Shown: piece after piece, positions 1 through 18,907 of the stretch
Position numbering within the stretch: the stretch's first letter is position 1
Layout of the letters: the number at the start of each line of letters is the position of its first letter
Assembly: GCA_021773365.1 (NCBI GenBank)
Contig: JAJFKF010000085.1
Location: 1 to 59,055 of the forward strand
Direction of reading: 5' to 3'
Source: Gammaproteobacteria bacterium
Lineage (GTDB): Bacteria; Pseudomonadota; Gammaproteobacteria; Steroidobacterales; Steroidobacteraceae
Length of the DNA: 59,055 nucleotides
The notes under the pieces: generated by a model
What the model saw: only the letters and a program-made list of their open reading frames with translations
Database searches by the model: none
What the model was told of the DNA's origin: nothing
Translations under genes and position numbers: made by a program

Positions 1-148
1 TCCGCCCTGAAACACCCAGTTGTTTTCGCCTCCCCGTCGGGGCCGCTTGGGCGGGGGGCCCACCACCCCCCCCCCCCCCCGGGACAGCACCCGGTACGGC
101 CCATCAGTTCGGGGAGCCTAACGGCGCCTGCACCCGAGGAGTGACGAA
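1..148. other. Upstream region of rplK with poly-C run
   Basis: No gene is supported here. The stretch is very rich in C and G and contains an uninterrupted run of 15 C at 66-80, preceded by a G6 run. A Shine-Dalgarno-like GAGGA at 136-140 serves rplK. In related genomes nusG lies directly upstream, but no nusG 3' end is recognisable. The homopolymer close to the sequence edge could be an assembly or sequencing artefact. Confidence 0.5.
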
Positions 149-580
149 GTGGCGAAGAAAGTTCAGGGCTATATCAAGCTGCAGATCCCCGCGGGCGCAG
201 CCAATCCAAGTCCGCCCGTGGGCCCGGCACTGGGCCAGCAGGGCGTGAACATCATGGAATTCTGCAAGGCGTTCAACGCCCAGACGCAGAGTCTCGAGAA
301 GGGCCTGCCGACGCCGGTGGTGATCACGGTCTACAGCGACCGCAGTTTCACCTTCGTGCTGAAGACTCCGCCTGCCTCGGTGCTGATCCGCAAGGCCATC
401 GGCATCGAAAAGGGCAGCGGCGAGCCGAACAAGAGCAAGGTTGGCAAGATCACGCGCAAGCAGCTGGAGGACATTGCCAAGGTCAAGATGCCGGATATCA
501 CGGCCGCAGACCTGGACGCAGCAGTGCGCACCATGGCCGGCAGTGCCCGCAGCATGGGCGTCGACGTGGAGGGCCTCTAA
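149..580 (+). CDS. rplK: 50S ribosomal protein L11
   Basis: L11 forms, with L10 and L7/L12, the GTPase-associated stalk base of the 50S subunit. The 143-residue product matches the family length (142 in E. coli). It has the N-terminal lysine-rich start, the proline-rich segment around residues 20-30 ([19 protein letters not shown]) and the C-terminal rRNA-binding domain ending in an SMGV motif. The start is GTG at 149, nine bases after a GAGGA ribosome-binding site. Only one base separates it from rplA, so the two are probably translationally coupled, as in the classic L11 operon that L1 represses. Confidence 0.97.
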   Translation: MAKKVQGYIKLQIPAGAANPSPPVGPALGQQGVNIMEFCKAFNAQTQSLEKGLPTPVVITVYSDRSFTFVLKTPPASVLIRKAIGIEKGSGEPNKSKVGKITRKQLEDIAKVKMPDITAADLDAAVRTMAGSARSMGVDVEGL

Positions 581-581
581 G

Positions 582-1289
582 ATGGGCGCCAACCAGCCGA
601 AATCAGCCAAACGCATGCAGACGTGGAAGACCCGACTGCAGCCGGGCAAGCCCTATCCGGTGGATGAGGCGCTGGGCCTGGTGAAGGAATTCGCCACCGC
701 CAAGTTCGCCGAGTCGGTGGATGTGGCCGTCAACCTGGGCATCGATGCCAGCAAGTCCGACCAGCAGGTGCGCGGCTCGACCGTGATGCCGCATGGCATC
801 GGCAAGACAGTGCGCGTGGCGGTGTTCACCGGCGGCAAGGGCGCTGATGCCGCACGCGAAGCCGGCGCCGATATCGTCGGCCTGGAAGACCTGGCCGAGA
901 AGGTCAAGGGTGGCCAGCTGGACTTCGACGTGGTGGTTGCCAGTCCGGATGCGATGCGCGTGGTCGGCCAGCTGGGTCAGATACTCGGGCCGCGCGGCCT
1001 GATGCCCAACCCGAAGGTGGGTACGGTAACGCCGGATGTGGCCACGGCAGTCAAGAATGCCAAGGCCGGGCAGGTGCGCTACCGCGTCGACAAGGCCGGC
1101 ATCATTCATTGCACCATCGGCAAGGCCACCTTCGAGGCGGACAAGCTCAAGGAGAATCTGGTGGCGCTGCTACAGGACCTGCAGAAGTACAAGCCTTCGG
1201 CCTCCAAGGGTATCTACCTGCAGAGACTGACAGTGTCCTCGACCATGGGCCCCGGCGTTCTGGTCGATCAAGCGACTTTGGGGTTATAA
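582..1289 (+). CDS. rplA: 50S ribosomal protein L1
   Basis: L1 builds the mobile L1 stalk at the E site and in other bacteria represses its own operon by binding mRNA near rplK. The product is 235 residues (234 in E. coli). The diagnostic [14 protein letters not shown] motif lies around residues 128-141. The open frame extends upstream into rplK, but the ATG at 582 follows the rplK stop by one base and gives the normal family N-terminus. It ends three bases before rplJ. Confidence 0.97.
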   Translation: MGANQPKSAKRMQTWKTRLQPGKPYPVDEALGLVKEFATAKFAESVDVAVNLGIDASKSDQQVRGSTVMPHGIGKTVRVAVFTGGKGADAAREAGADIVGLEDLAEKVKGGQLDFDVVVASPDAMRVVGQLGQILGPRGLMPNPKVGTVTPDVATAVKNAKAGQVRYRVDKAGIIHCTIGKATFEADKLKENLVALLQDLQKYKPSASKGIYLQRLTVSSTMGPGVLVDQATLGL

Positions 1290-1292
1290 GCC

Positions 1293-1823
1293 ATGCCACT
1301 GAATTACGAGCAGAAACAGACCGTTGTGGCCGAGGTCAATGCCGTCGCCACGTCGGCGTTGTCGGTGGTTGGCGCCGAGAACCAAGGCCTGACCGTGGGG
1401 CAGCTGACCGAGTTGCGGGTGAAGGCCCGATCCGAGGGCGTGTACCTGCGCGTGGTGAAAAACACCCTGGCGCGCAGGGCCGTGGCCGGCACCCCGTATG
1501 AATGCATATCACCGGCGCTGAAGGGTCCGCTGCTGCTGGCCTTCTCCAAGGACGATCCCGGCGCTGCCGCGCGCATATTGAAAGACTTCACCAAGACCAG
1601 TGACAAGCTGGTGCCGAAGCTGGTTTCCCTCGGCGGACAATTGCTGCCGGCCGCGGAACTGGAGCGGGTGGCCAGCCTGCCGACGCGCGATCAGGCGTTG
1701 TCGATGCTGGTGGGCGTCATCAAGGCGCCGATCGAGAAGCTGGTGCGCACTCTGGTTGCTCCTCACACCAAGCTGGTGCGTACGCTGCTGGCGGTGAAGG
1801 AAGCGAAGGAAGCGAAAGAATAG
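1293..1823 (+). CDS. rplJ: 50S ribosomal protein L10
   Basis: L10 anchors the L7/L12 dimers to the ribosome through its C-terminal helix. The product is 176 residues, slightly longer than E. coli L10 (165), because of a charged Ala/Lys/Glu tail (VKEAKEAKE). The N-terminal rRNA-binding domain shows the expected VVKNTLARRA motif around residues 50-60. It is separated from rplA by three bases and from rplL by a 60-base leader. Confidence 0.96.
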   Translation: MPLNYEQKQTVVAEVNAVATSALSVVGAENQGLTVGQLTELRVKARSEGVYLRVVKNTLARRAVAGTPYECISPALKGPLLLAFSKDDPGAAARILKDFTKTSDKLVPKLVSLGGQLLPAAELERVASLPTRDQALSMLVGVIKAPIEKLVRTLVAPHTKLVRTLLAVKEAKEAKE

Positions 1824-1883
1824 TTTTCTGAAACGAAGTTTCTGGTTTGATTTTTTTGTGTTGAATTTAGGGCGGAGAACATC
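1824..1883 (+). promoter_or_regulatory. rplJ-rplL intercistronic leader
   Basis: This 60-base gap is clearly more A+T-rich than its surroundings. It holds a small hairpin (GAAAC, 1830-1834, pairing with GTTTC, 1838-1842), a T run at about 1850-1857 and a GGAG ribosome-binding site before rplL. It may help give the excess of L7/L12 over L10 through strong initiation or mRNA processing; that role is inferred. Confidence 0.35.
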
Positions 1884-2261
1884 ATGGCAGTAAGCAAAGA
1901 CGAGATCCTCGAATCGATCGCCAACATGAGCGTCATGCAGGTGGTTGAACTCATTTCCGATATGGAAGAGAAGTTCAACGTAACGGCAGCGGCTCCGGTG
2001 GCGATTGCCGCGGCAGCGGGCGCGGCGGCCGCTCCGGCGGCTGAGGAACAGACTGAATTCACCGTGACGATGAGTGAATTCGGCGCCAACAAGGTCGGCG
2101 TCATCAAGGTGATCCGCGAGATCACCGGCCTTGGTCTGAAGGAAGCCAAGGATCTGGTCGAGGGCGTGCCTTCCACTGTAAAGGAAAGCATCCCGAAGGC
2201 CGATGCCGAGGCGATCAAGAAGAAGCTCGAAGACGCTGGCGCGAAGGCAGACATCAAATAA
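1884..2261 (+). CDS. rplL: 50S ribosomal protein L7/L12
   Basis: L7/L12 is the multi-copy acidic stalk protein that recruits translation factors. The product is 125 residues (121 in E. coli). It shows the N-terminal dimerisation helices, an Ala-rich hinge around residues 38-55 and the C-terminal factor-binding domain with the [12 protein letters not shown] motif. The start codon follows GGAG at a good distance. A terminator-like hairpin lies between this gene and rpoB. Confidence 0.97.
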   Translation: MAVSKDEILESIANMSVMQVVELISDMEEKFNVTAAAPVAIAAAAGAAAAPAAEEQTEFTVTMSEFGANKVGVIKVIREITGLGLKEAKDLVEGVPSTVKESIPKADAEAIKKKLEDAGAKADIK

Positions 2262-2303
2262 CGATGGCGCCGACCGCCAGCGGCGCGCGCGCATCACAAC
2301 AGG

Positions 2304-2336
2304 CCAGGCAGCGGGTTTCCGCTGCCTGGGTGTTTT
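2304..2336 (+). terminator. rplL-rpoB attenuator hairpin
   Basis: A perfect 10-bp stem (2304-2313 with 2320-2329, extendable by one G-C pair) closes a short loop and is followed by TGTTTT. In E. coli a partial terminator at the same place lowers rpoBC transcription relative to the ribosomal protein genes. The T run here is short, which fits partial read-through. The function is inferred from position and structure. Confidence 0.65.
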
Positions 2337-2384
2337 GCCGTGCGCGCACCGGCACTTCCAGCGATTTAAACTGAGGTTCACCTG

Positions 2385-6506
<4,122 letters not shown>

Positions 6507-6512
6507 TCGTAG

Positions 6513-10718
<4,206 letters not shown>

Positions 10719-10737
10719 GCCAGGGCAGTGGCGACGC

Positions 10738-10761
10738 GGAGGGCTGAAAAAACAGCCTTCT
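10738..10761 (+). terminator. Possible rpoC 3' hairpin
   Basis: A stem of about 9 bp including two G-T wobbles (10738-10746 with 10753-10761) closes an A6 loop, 20 bases after rpoC. No T run follows, so if it acts it is more likely a 3'-end stabiliser than a strong intrinsic terminator. Confidence 0.3.
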
Positions 10762-10777
10762 GCGTCGCAACATCAGG

Positions 10778-10806
10778 TTGACAGTACCTTGAACCACTTC
10801 TAAAAT
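10778..10806 (+). promoter_or_regulatory. str operon promoter (sigma-70 type)
   Basis: A perfect -35 TTGACA at 10778-10783, a 17-base spacer and -10 TAAAAT at 10801-10806. A GC-rich discriminator (CCGCGGCC) follows directly, the type associated in other bacteria with ppGpp/DksA control of ribosomal genes. Transcription should start near 10813. The same -10-to-leader sequence recurs at the rpsJ-rplC junction. Confidence 0.85.
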
Positions 10807-10812
10807 CCGCGG

Positions 10813-10949
10813 CCCTTGTCGGTCCGGCCCTATGCGTGCCGGCCGGAAATCAGCATTCACTCCGGGCTGCCTGAGAAGGTGGCCCGGTTCTTCTAGGGGG
10901 AACGGCGAAGTGCGGCCCAAGTGCCGCGTTTTCCTGTCCCGGAGCACAC
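10813..10949 (+). promoter_or_regulatory. Structured 5' leader of rpsL
   Basis: The predicted leader can form three perfect-arm hairpins: 10823-10829 with 10841-10847 (7 bp), 10862-10867 with 10882-10887 (6 bp) and 10912-10916 with 10923-10927 (5 bp). The last is followed by GTTTT, so it resembles a weak attenuator upstream of the rpsL ribosome-binding site. What controls it cannot be read from the sequence. Confidence 0.5.
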
Positions 10950-11321
10950 ATGAGAACAACACAACTAATCCGCGGAGCCCGCCGCAAGCCCACCTCCAAG
11001 AGCAAGGTGCCGGCGCTGTCCGGCTCCCCGCAGCGCCGCGGAGTGTGCACGCGCGTGTATACCACCACCCCCAAGAAGCCCAATTCGGCCATGCGCAAGG
11101 TTTGCCGTGTGCGCCTGACCAATGGTTATGAAGTCAGCAGCTATATCGGCGGCGAAGGCCACAATCTGCAGGAGCATTCGGTGGTCATGATCCGCGGCGG
11201 TCGCGTGAAGGATCTGCCCGGTGTTCGCTACCACACCATCCGTGGAACACTCGATTGCGCAGGCGTCAGCGAGCGCAGGCAGGGTCGTTCCAAATACGGC
11301 GCCAAGAGACCCAAGAAGTGA
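10950..11321 (+). CDS. rpsL: 30S ribosomal protein S12
   Basis: S12 sits at the decoding centre. The product is 123 residues (124 in E. coli). The conserved core is intact, including [19 protein letters not shown] and [13 protein letters not shown], so the lysines usually altered in streptomycin resistance are wild type. The N-terminus ([17 protein letters not shown]) differs from the common family start, but the ATG at 10950 follows a GGAG site and no better start is in frame. First gene of the str operon. Confidence 0.97.
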   Translation: MRTTQLIRGARRKPTSKSKVPALSGSPQRRGVCTRVYTTTPKKPNSAMRKVCRVRLTNGYEVSSYIGGEGHNLQEHSVVMIRGGRVKDLPGVRYHTIRGTLDCAGVSERRQGRSKYGAKRPKK

Positions 11322-11343
11322 CGCACAACTGAACAAGTAACGC

Positions 11344-11868
<525 letters not shown>

Positions 11869-11880
11869 TAGAGAGTCACT

Positions 11881-13971
<2,091 letters not shown>

Positions 13972-13988
13972 ACCAGAGGACTACAGTC

Positions 13989-15182
13989 GTGGCTAAAGAG
14001 AAATTTGAACGCACCAAACCGCACGTCAACGTGGGCACGATCGGTCACGTCGATCACGGCAAGACCACCACGACCGCGGCATTGACCAAGGTCTCGGCCG
14101 ACAAGGGCTGGGCGACATACGTGCCTTATGACCAGGTGGCCAAGGCCTCCGAGAGTCAGGGTCGGCGCGATGCCACCAAGATTCTGACGATCGCCACCTC
14201 GCATGTGGAGTATTCCACGGCGAACCGTCACTACGCCCACGTGGATTGTCCGGGCCATGCTGACTACGTGAAGAACATGATCACCGGTGCGGCGCAGATG
14301 GACGGCGCCATCCTGGTGGTGTCCGCCACTGATGGTCCGATGCCCCAGACCCGTGAGCACGTCCTGCTGGCCAAGCAGGTCAACGTTCCGAAGATCGTGG
14401 TCTGGCTGAACAAGTGCGATCTCGTTGATGATGAGGAATTGCTGGAACTGGTCGAGATGGAAGTGCGCGATCTGCTGAGCAAGTACGGTTTTGACGGTGA
14501 CAATACCCCGGTGATTCGTGGTTCCGCCACCAAGGCAATTGCCGGCGAGCCGGAATGGGTGAAGAAGGTCGAGGAGCTGTACGATGCGCTCGATTCGCAC
14601 ATTCCCGAGCCGGTGCGCGAGACCGACAAGCCTTTCCTGATGCCGGTGGAAGATGTGTTTTCCATCTCCGGCCGCGGTACCGTGGTCACGGGCCGTATCG
14701 AGCGCGGCATCGTCAAGGTGGGCGAGGAAATCGAGATTGTGGGTCTGCGTGATACGCAGAAGACCATCGTCACCGGCGTGGAAATGTTCCGTAAGCTGCT
14801 CGACGAGGGTCGTGCGGGTGATAACGTTGGCTTGCTGCTGCGCGGCGCCAAGAAGGAAGATGTTGAGCGTGGTCAGGTCTGCGCCAAGCCGGGCGCGGTT
14901 ACGCCGCACACCAAGTTCGAGGGCGAGGTCTACATCCTGACCAAGGAAGAAGGCGGTCGCCACACCCCGTTCTTCAAGGGCTATCGCCCGCAGTTCTATT
15001 TCCGCACCACGGACGTCACGGGCAGCATCGAGATCAAGCAGGAAATGGTGATGCCGGGTGACAACATCCAGATGAGCGCGGAGCTTATGAGCCCCATCGC
15101 CATGGAGCAGGGCCTGCGCTTCGCCATCCGCGAAGGCGGTCGCACCATCGGCGCCGGCGTCGTAACGAAGATCATAGCCTGA
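13989..15182 (+). CDS. tuf: Elongation factor Tu with variant switch I
   Basis: EF-Tu carries aminoacyl-tRNA to the ribosome. The product is 397 residues (394 in E. coli), starting at GTG 13989. The P-loop GHVDHGKT (19-26), DCPGH (86-90, catalytic His90), NKCD and SAT guanine-binding motifs are intact. Switch I is abnormal: where E. coli has PEEKARGITI, this protein has [15 protein letters not shown], a net gain of five residues. The magnesium-binding Thr is kept (Thr67), but the usual Arg-Gly-Ile before it is lost. In domain 3 a loop is three residues shorter ([14 protein letters not shown]). The gene sits normally between fusA and rpsJ. Transfer from another phylum or a lineage-specific form are both possible. 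Confidence 0.95.
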   Translation: MAKEKFERTKPHVNVGTIGHVDHGKTTTTAALTKVSADKGWATYVPYDQVAKASESQGRRDATKILTIATSHVEYSTANRHYAHVDCPGHADYVKNMITGAAQMDGAILVVSATDGPMPQTREHVLLAKQVNVPKIVVWLNKCDLVDDEELLELVEMEVRDLLSKYGFDGDNTPVIRGSATKAIAGEPEWVKKVEELYDALDSHIPEPVRETDKPFLMPVEDVFSISGRGTVVTGRIERGIVKVGEEIEIVGLRDTQKTIVTGVEMFRKLLDEGRAGDNVGLLLRGAKKEDVERGQVCAKPGAVTPHTKFEGEVYILTKEEGGRHTPFFKGYRPQFYFRTTDVTGSIEIKQEMVMPGDNIQMSAELMSPIAMEQGLRFAIREGGRTIGAGVVTKIIA

Positions 15183-15216
15183 ATTTAACGAGAGGCAGCG
15201 CCCCGCAATCCGGGTT

Positions 15217-15243
15217 CCCTCTCCCCCGCTCAGGGGGAGAGGG
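15217..15243. repeat. Palindromic intergenic repeat between tuf and rpsJ
   Basis: A perfect 11-bp inverted repeat (CCCTCTCCCCC at 15217-15227 with its complement at 15233-15243) closes a five-base loop, followed by CCAGGGTGAGGGGG. From memory, very similar CCCTCTCCCC...GGGGAGAGGG...GGTGAGGGG palindromes are scattered between genes in many beta- and gammaproteobacteria. It fills most of the 87-base tuf-rpsJ gap and could stop or stabilise the tuf transcript. Confidence 0.7.
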
Positions 15244-15269
15244 CCAGGGTGAGGGGGCCAGGAACCAAA

Positions 15270-15584
15270 ATGGCAACCAATCAGAATATCCGCATCAGGC
15301 TGAAGGCTTTCGACCATCGTCTGATCGACACTTCGGCGCGTGAGATCGTGGAAACGGCCAAGCGCACCGGGGCGACCGTGCGGGGGCCGGTGCCGCTGCC
15401 CACCAAAATGGAGCGTTTCACGGTGCTGGTTTCGCCGCATGTCGACAAGGACGCGCGTGATCAGTACGAACTGCGTACCCACAAGCGCCTGATGGATATC
15501 CTGGATCCCACCGACAAGACTGTCGATGCCCTGATGAAGCTGGAATTGCCAGCGGGAGTAGACGTCCAGATCAAGCTGAATTAA
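15270..15584 (+). CDS. rpsJ: 30S ribosomal protein S10
   Basis: S10 is a 30S head protein and, with NusB, an antitermination factor. The product is 104 residues (103 in E. coli), with the typical [13 protein letters not shown] start and [17 protein letters not shown]. An upstream in-frame GTG at 15249 would lie in the repeat; the ATG at 15270 gives the family N-terminus. Its TAA stop overlaps the -10 element of the promoter for rplC, so S10 can be transcribed with tuf while rplC onward has its own promoter. Confidence 0.97.
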   Translation: MATNQNIRIRLKAFDHRLIDTSAREIVETAKRTGATVRGPVPLPTKMERFTVLVSPHVDKDARDQYELRTHKRLMDILDPTDKTVDALMKLELPAGVDVQIKLN

Positions 15585-15587
15585 ACT
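15559..15587 (+). promoter_or_regulatory. S10 operon promoter overlapping rpsJ stop
   Basis: -35 TAGACG (15559-15564), 17-base spacer, -10 TAAACT (15582-15587). The bases after the -10 read TCGCGGCTCTTTTGGTCCGGCC, differing from the bases after the rpsL promoter -10 (CCGCGGCCCTTGTCGGTCCGGCC) at only a few positions, including a one-base gap. This near identity at a second ribosomal operon start, with the same spacing, is the main evidence. Transcription should start near 15594. Confidence 0.65.
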
Positions 15588-15593
15588 TCGCGG

Positions 15594-15718
15594 CTCTTTT
15601 GGTCCGGCCTCGGCGTGTTTACGCCATAGGGGGCAATTTTTCGGGCCGCCGCAATCGAAACAACATGCGCCTGCCAACCGTAGTGGGCCGTGAACGGACC
15701 TTTTTTAGAGGAATGCAA
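15594..15718 (+). promoter_or_regulatory. Putative S10-type leader upstream of rplC
   Basis: The 134-base rpsJ-rplC gap has no gene. The predicted leader holds a hairpin GGCGT-GTTT-ACGCC (15612-15625) and ends in the attenuator-like hairpin at 15685-15706, just before the AGAGGA ribosome-binding site (15707-15712). In E. coli L4 controls the S10 operon through a leader located before rpsJ. Here the equivalent structure seems to sit after rpsJ and before rplC-rplD. L4 control is inference. Confidence 0.45.
15685..15706 (+). terminator. Attenuator before rplC
   Basis: GGGCCG (15685-15690), tetraloop TGAA, CGGACC (15695-15700): six positions with one G-A mismatch, followed at once by six T (15701-15706). 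This has the form of an intrinsic terminator, placed 12 bases before the rplC start, so it is most likely a regulated attenuator. Confidence 0.6.
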
Positions 15719-16405
15719 ATGGCTATCGGTCTGGTTGGCCGCAAATGCGGCATGACCCGCGTCTTCACCGACGCTGGCGAATCTGTGCCGGTAACGGTGA
15801 TCGAGGTGCTGCCTAACCGCGTCACGCAGGTCAAGTCGGCCGAAACCGACGGCTATCGTGCATTGCAGGTCAGCATCGGCGAGCGCCGCCAATCCCTGCT
15901 GAGCAAGTCCCTGGCCGGGCACTATGCCAAGGCTGGAGTTGCCCCCGGGCGAGGTCTCTGGGAGCTGCGGCTGGCCGACGGCGAGGCAGTCGACCTGGCC
16001 CCCGGCGCCGAGCTTAAAGTGGACATGTTTACCCCCGGCCAGGCTGTTGACGTGACCGGAACCACCATCGGCAAGGGGTTCGCAGGCGTCATGAAGCGCC
16101 ACAATTTCGCTGGCGGTCCGGCCAGCCACGGTGCCTCGGTTTCCCACCGCGTGCCCGGTTCCATCGGCCAGCGTCAAACTCCCGGGCGGGTATTTCCTGG
16201 CAAGCGTATGGCCGGGCACATGGGCGTGCGGCGCCGCACGATCGAGAATCTGCGGGTTGTGCAGGTAGATGCCGAGCGCAACCTGGTGCTGGTCAGCGGC
16301 GCTGTACCGGGCGCTGAGGGTGGCAACGTCATCGTTCGGCCTTCGCTCAAGGCGGCAGCGAAAGCCCGCAAGGCCAAGGCTGCTCCCACCAAGGCGAAGA
16401 GCTGA
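15719..16405 (+). CDS. rplC: 50S ribosomal protein L3
   Basis: L3 starts 50S assembly and reaches the peptidyl-transferase centre. The product is 228 residues (209 in E. coli), extended by a basic Ala/Lys tail. Motifs: [16 protein letters not shown] at the start and the central [20 protein letters not shown]. An in-frame GTG at 15599 and ATG at 15713 exist, but the ATG at 15719 sits six bases after AGAGGA and gives the family N-terminus. The stop overlaps the rplD start (TGATG). Confidence 0.97.
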   Translation: MAIGLVGRKCGMTRVFTDAGESVPVTVIEVLPNRVTQVKSAETDGYRALQVSIGERRQSLLSKSLAGHYAKAGVAPGRGLWELRLADGEAVDLAPGAELKVDMFTPGQAVDVTGTTIGKGFAGVMKRHNFAGGPASHGASVSHRVPGSIGQRQTPGRVFPGKRMAGHMGVRRRTIENLRVVQVDAERNLVLVSGAVPGAEGGNVIVRPSLKAAAKARKAKAAPTKAKS

Positions 16406-17034
16406 TGGGTACGGCAATGAAGCTCAAACTGGTCAATGGCGGAATGCAGAAGGGCGATGAAGTCCAGCTTTCCGAGGCAACCTTCGGTCGCGAATTCAAC
16501 GAATCCCTGGTTCATCAAGTGGTTACCGCCTACATGGCCGCGGGGCGTGCCGGGACCAAGGCGCAGAAGACCCGGGCAGAAGTCCGTGGCGGCGGCATCA
16601 AGCCCTGGAAGCAGAAGGGTACCGGTCATGCTCGCGCCGGCAGCATTCGCAGCCCCCTGTGGGTGGGCGGCGGGCGCGCCTTTGCCGCGCGGCCGCGGGA
16701 CTACAGCCAGAAAGTCAATCGAAAGATGTACCGTGGCGCCATGCGCGCAATCCTCTCGGAGTTGCTGCGCCAGGATCGCTTGCTGATTACGCCGGCCATC
16801 GAGCTGGAAGCGCCGAAGACCCGGCTGCTGGCCTCGCAGCTGAAGGCCATGAACCTGGGCAATGTGCTGATTATTGTCGAAGCCTACGAACAGAAACTTT
16901 TCCTGGCCGCGCGCAACCTGCAGTCGGTTGACGTGCTGCCCGCAGCTGCCGTCGATCCGGTCAGCCTGGCGCGCCGTGAAAAGGTGCTGGCCACCGTAGG
17001 CGCGCTGAAAATGCTCGAGGAGCGCCTGGCATGA
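16405..17034 (+). CDS. rplD: 50S ribosomal protein L4
   Basis: L4 lines the exit tunnel and in E. coli represses its own operon. The product is 209 residues (201 in E. coli); an internal ATG at 16417 would give 205 residues and is also plausible. The tunnel-loop signature [19 protein letters not shown] lies around residues 67-85 and the C-terminal [12 protein letters not shown] is typical. The start overlaps the rplC stop by one base, and the stop overlaps rplW by four. Confidence 0.96.
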   Translation: MGTAMKLKLVNGGMQKGDEVQLSEATFGREFNESLVHQVVTAYMAAGRAGTKAQKTRAEVRGGGIKPWKQKGTGHARAGSIRSPLWVGGGRAFAARPRDYSQKVNRKMYRGAMRAILSELLRQDRLLITPAIELEAPKTRLLASQLKAMNLGNVLIIVEAYEQKLFLAARNLQSVDVLPAAAVDPVSLARREKVLATVGALKMLEERLA

Positions 17035-17405
17035 GCGCCATGAAGAAGAAATCAAAGCAGGATACGGCGCCGCAGCCGGCCGCTCCTGTCGTCGGTCGCC
17101 GCCTGACCAAGGGGCAGCTGATGAATGTGCTGCTGGCTCCGCATGTTTCGGAGAAAAGTGCGCGCGTAGCCGAACAGGGCAATCAGTTCGTTTTCAGGGT
17201 GCGTAACGACGCTACGCGGACACACGTCAAGCAGGCGATTGAACTGATGTTTGATGTGAAAGTCGCTGGTGTGCAGGTGCTTAACCAGCCCGGCAAGAAG
17301 CGCCGCTTCGGCCGCATTCAGGGCTTTCGTTCCGGCTACAAGAAAGCCTATGTGCGTCTGGCGACCGGCCAGACCATCGACTTTTCCACTGGGGTCAAGC
17401 CGTGA
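17031..17405 (+). CDS. rplW: 50S ribosomal protein L23
   Basis: L23 sits at the tunnel exit, where trigger factor and SRP dock. The product is 124 residues, longer than E. coli L23 (100), because of a basic and Pro/Ala-rich N-terminal extension of about 28 residues ([18 protein letters not shown]). The conserved core begins at [17 protein letters not shown]; an internal ATG there would give a short form. The long form is preferred because its ATG overlaps the rplD stop. It overlaps rplB by four bases. Confidence 0.94.
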   Translation: MSAMKKKSKQDTAPQPAAPVVGRRLTKGQLMNVLLAPHVSEKSARVAEQGNQFVFRVRNDATRTHVKQAIELMFDVKVAGVQVLNQPGKKRRFGRIQGFRSGYKKAYVRLATGQTIDFSTGVKP

Positions 17406-18238
17406 GTCTGATCAAACTTAAGCCCACATCGCCCGGCACGCGTTTTGTCGTGAAGGTCAGTCGTGCGCATCTGCACAAAGGCGGCCCGTACCCCGGTCTG
17501 GTTTCCCACCAGAACAAGACTGGTGCACGCAACAGTTACGGCCGCATTACCACGCGCCATGTTGGTGGTGGCTCGCGGCAGAAATATCGCGCCATTGATT
17601 TTCGTCGCGACAAGGACGGCATTCCGGCCCGTGTCGAGCGACTGGAATACGATCCAAACCGTACGGCTCATCTGGCGCTGTTGCTCTACAAGGATGGCGA
17701 GCGGCGTTACATCCTGGCTCCCAAGGGCGTGCAGCCGGGTGAGGAAATCCGTTCGGGCGCCGATGCGCCGATCAAGCCGGGCAACGCCATGATGTTGCGT
17801 TACATACCGGTCGGTTCGACGGTGCACAACATCGAGTTGAAGCCTGGCAAGGGTGGGCAGATGGTTCGCAGCGCCGGCGCCTCCGCGCAGTACACCGCGC
17901 GCGAAGGTGCGTATGCCTCCATTCGCCTCAAATCCGGCGAGACGCGCAAGGTGCATATCGATTGCCGTGCGACCATCGGCGAGGTGGGCAACGACGAGCA
18001 CAGCCTGCGCAGCTACGGTAAGGCCGGCGCCATCCGTTGGCGCGGCGTACGCCCAACTGTCCGTGGTGTGGTGATGAATCCGGTTGATCACCCGCACGGC
18101 GGTGGCGAGGGCCGCTCCGGTCAGGGTAATCCCCATCCGGTCAGCCCGTGGGGCTGGAAAACCAAGGGCAAGAAGACCCGCCACAACAAACGCACGGATA
18201 ACATGATCGTGCAGCGTCGCAAGAACAAGGTGCGCTGA
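17402..18238 (+). CDS. rplB: 50S ribosomal protein L2
   Basis: L2 is a core 50S protein needed for subunit joining and peptidyl transfer. The product is 278 residues (273 in E. coli). It has the RNA-binding [17 protein letters not shown] near residue 45 and the C-terminal [19 protein letters not shown] with its conserved histidine. The start is a GTG that overlaps the rplW stop (GTGA). Confidence 0.97.
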   Translation: MSLIKLKPTSPGTRFVVKVSRAHLHKGGPYPGLVSHQNKTGARNSYGRITTRHVGGGSRQKYRAIDFRRDKDGIPARVERLEYDPNRTAHLALLLYKDGERRYILAPKGVQPGEEIRSGADAPIKPGNAMMLRYIPVGSTVHNIELKPGKGGQMVRSAGASAQYTAREGAYASIRLKSGETRKVHIDCRATIGEVGNDEHSLRSYGKAGAIRWRGVRPTVRGVVMNPVDHPHGGGEGRSGQGNPHPVSPWGWKTKGKKTRHNKRTDNMIVQRRKNKVR

Positions 18239-18254
18239 CGGGAGACGATGACAC

Positions 18255-18536
18255 ATGCCACGTTCGCTTAAAAAAGGTCCGTTCATCGATCTGCATCTTG
18301 CCGCCAAGGTGCGGACTGCGATGCAGCGCAATGATCGCAGGCCTATCAAGACCTGGTCGCGCCGTTCCATGGTGGTGCCCGACATGGTGGGCCTGACCAT
18401 AGCCGTGCATAACGGTCGCCAGCATGTGCCGGTGCTCGTCTCGGAGAACATGGTCGGTCACAAGCTCGGGGAGTTCGCGCCGACGCGCACGTTCAAGTCC
18501 CATTCTGGCGATCGCAGAGTATCGGCGGGAGGGTAA
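18255..18536 (+). CDS. rpsS: 30S ribosomal protein S19
   Basis: S19 is a 30S head protein near the A-site finger. The product is 93 residues (92 in E. coli): [15 protein letters not shown] at the start, [14 protein letters not shown] in the middle and [15 protein letters not shown] at the end. It follows rplB by 16 bases and precedes rplV by four. Confidence 0.97.
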   Translation: MPRSLKKGPFIDLHLAAKVRTAMQRNDRRPIKTWSRRSMVVPDMVGLTIAVHNGRQHVPVLVSENMVGHKLGEFAPTRTFKSHSGDRRVSAGG

Positions 18537-18540
18537 GACC

Positions 18541-18897
18541 ATGCAGACTGAAGCCAAACTGAAACACGCGCGCATCTCGCCGCAGAAATGCCGGCTGGTG
18601 GCCGACGCGGTGCGCGGCAAGCCCGTCAGCAACGCGCTAAGCACGCTGAAGTTCATGCCCAAGAAGGGCGCGCGGCTGGTCTACAAAGTGTTGTGGTCGG
18701 CCGTCTCCAACGCCGAACACAACAACGGCGCGGACGTGGACGAATTGAAAGTGACGCGCATCCAGGTGGATGAGGCGCCGAGTTTGAAACGCTTTCATGC
18801 GCGTGCCAAAGGGCGCGGCAATCGCATCGTCAAGCGCAACAGCCATATCACCGTCGCGGTCGGCACCGGCCGTAACGACGAGCACAGCGGCGGCTAA
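18541..18897 (+). CDS. rplV: 50S ribosomal protein L22
   Basis: L22 lines the exit tunnel with its extended hairpin. The product is 118 residues (110 in E. coli). Motifs: [17 protein letters not shown] and, near the end, the loop [14 protein letters not shown] where some macrolide-resistance changes occur. The open frame reaches back to 18424 inside rpsS, but the ATG at 18541 gives the correct start. It precedes rpsC by ten bases. Confidence 0.96.
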   Translation: MQTEAKLKHARISPQKCRLVADAVRGKPVSNALSTLKFMPKKGARLVYKVLWSAVSNAEHNNGADVDELKVTRIQVDEAPSLKRFHARAKGRGNRIVKRNSHITVAVGTGRNDEHSGG

Positions 18898-18907
18898 AGA
18901 AGGGCAT

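Noticed and set aside
1850-1857. T run in the rplJ-rplL gap as an intrinsic terminator
   Set aside because: The hairpin before it is only 5 bp and lies eight bases away; termination here would cut off the highly expressed rplL.
15217-15243. tuf-rpsJ palindrome as a standard terminator
   Set aside because: No T run follows on either strand, and the sequence fits a dispersed repeat better.
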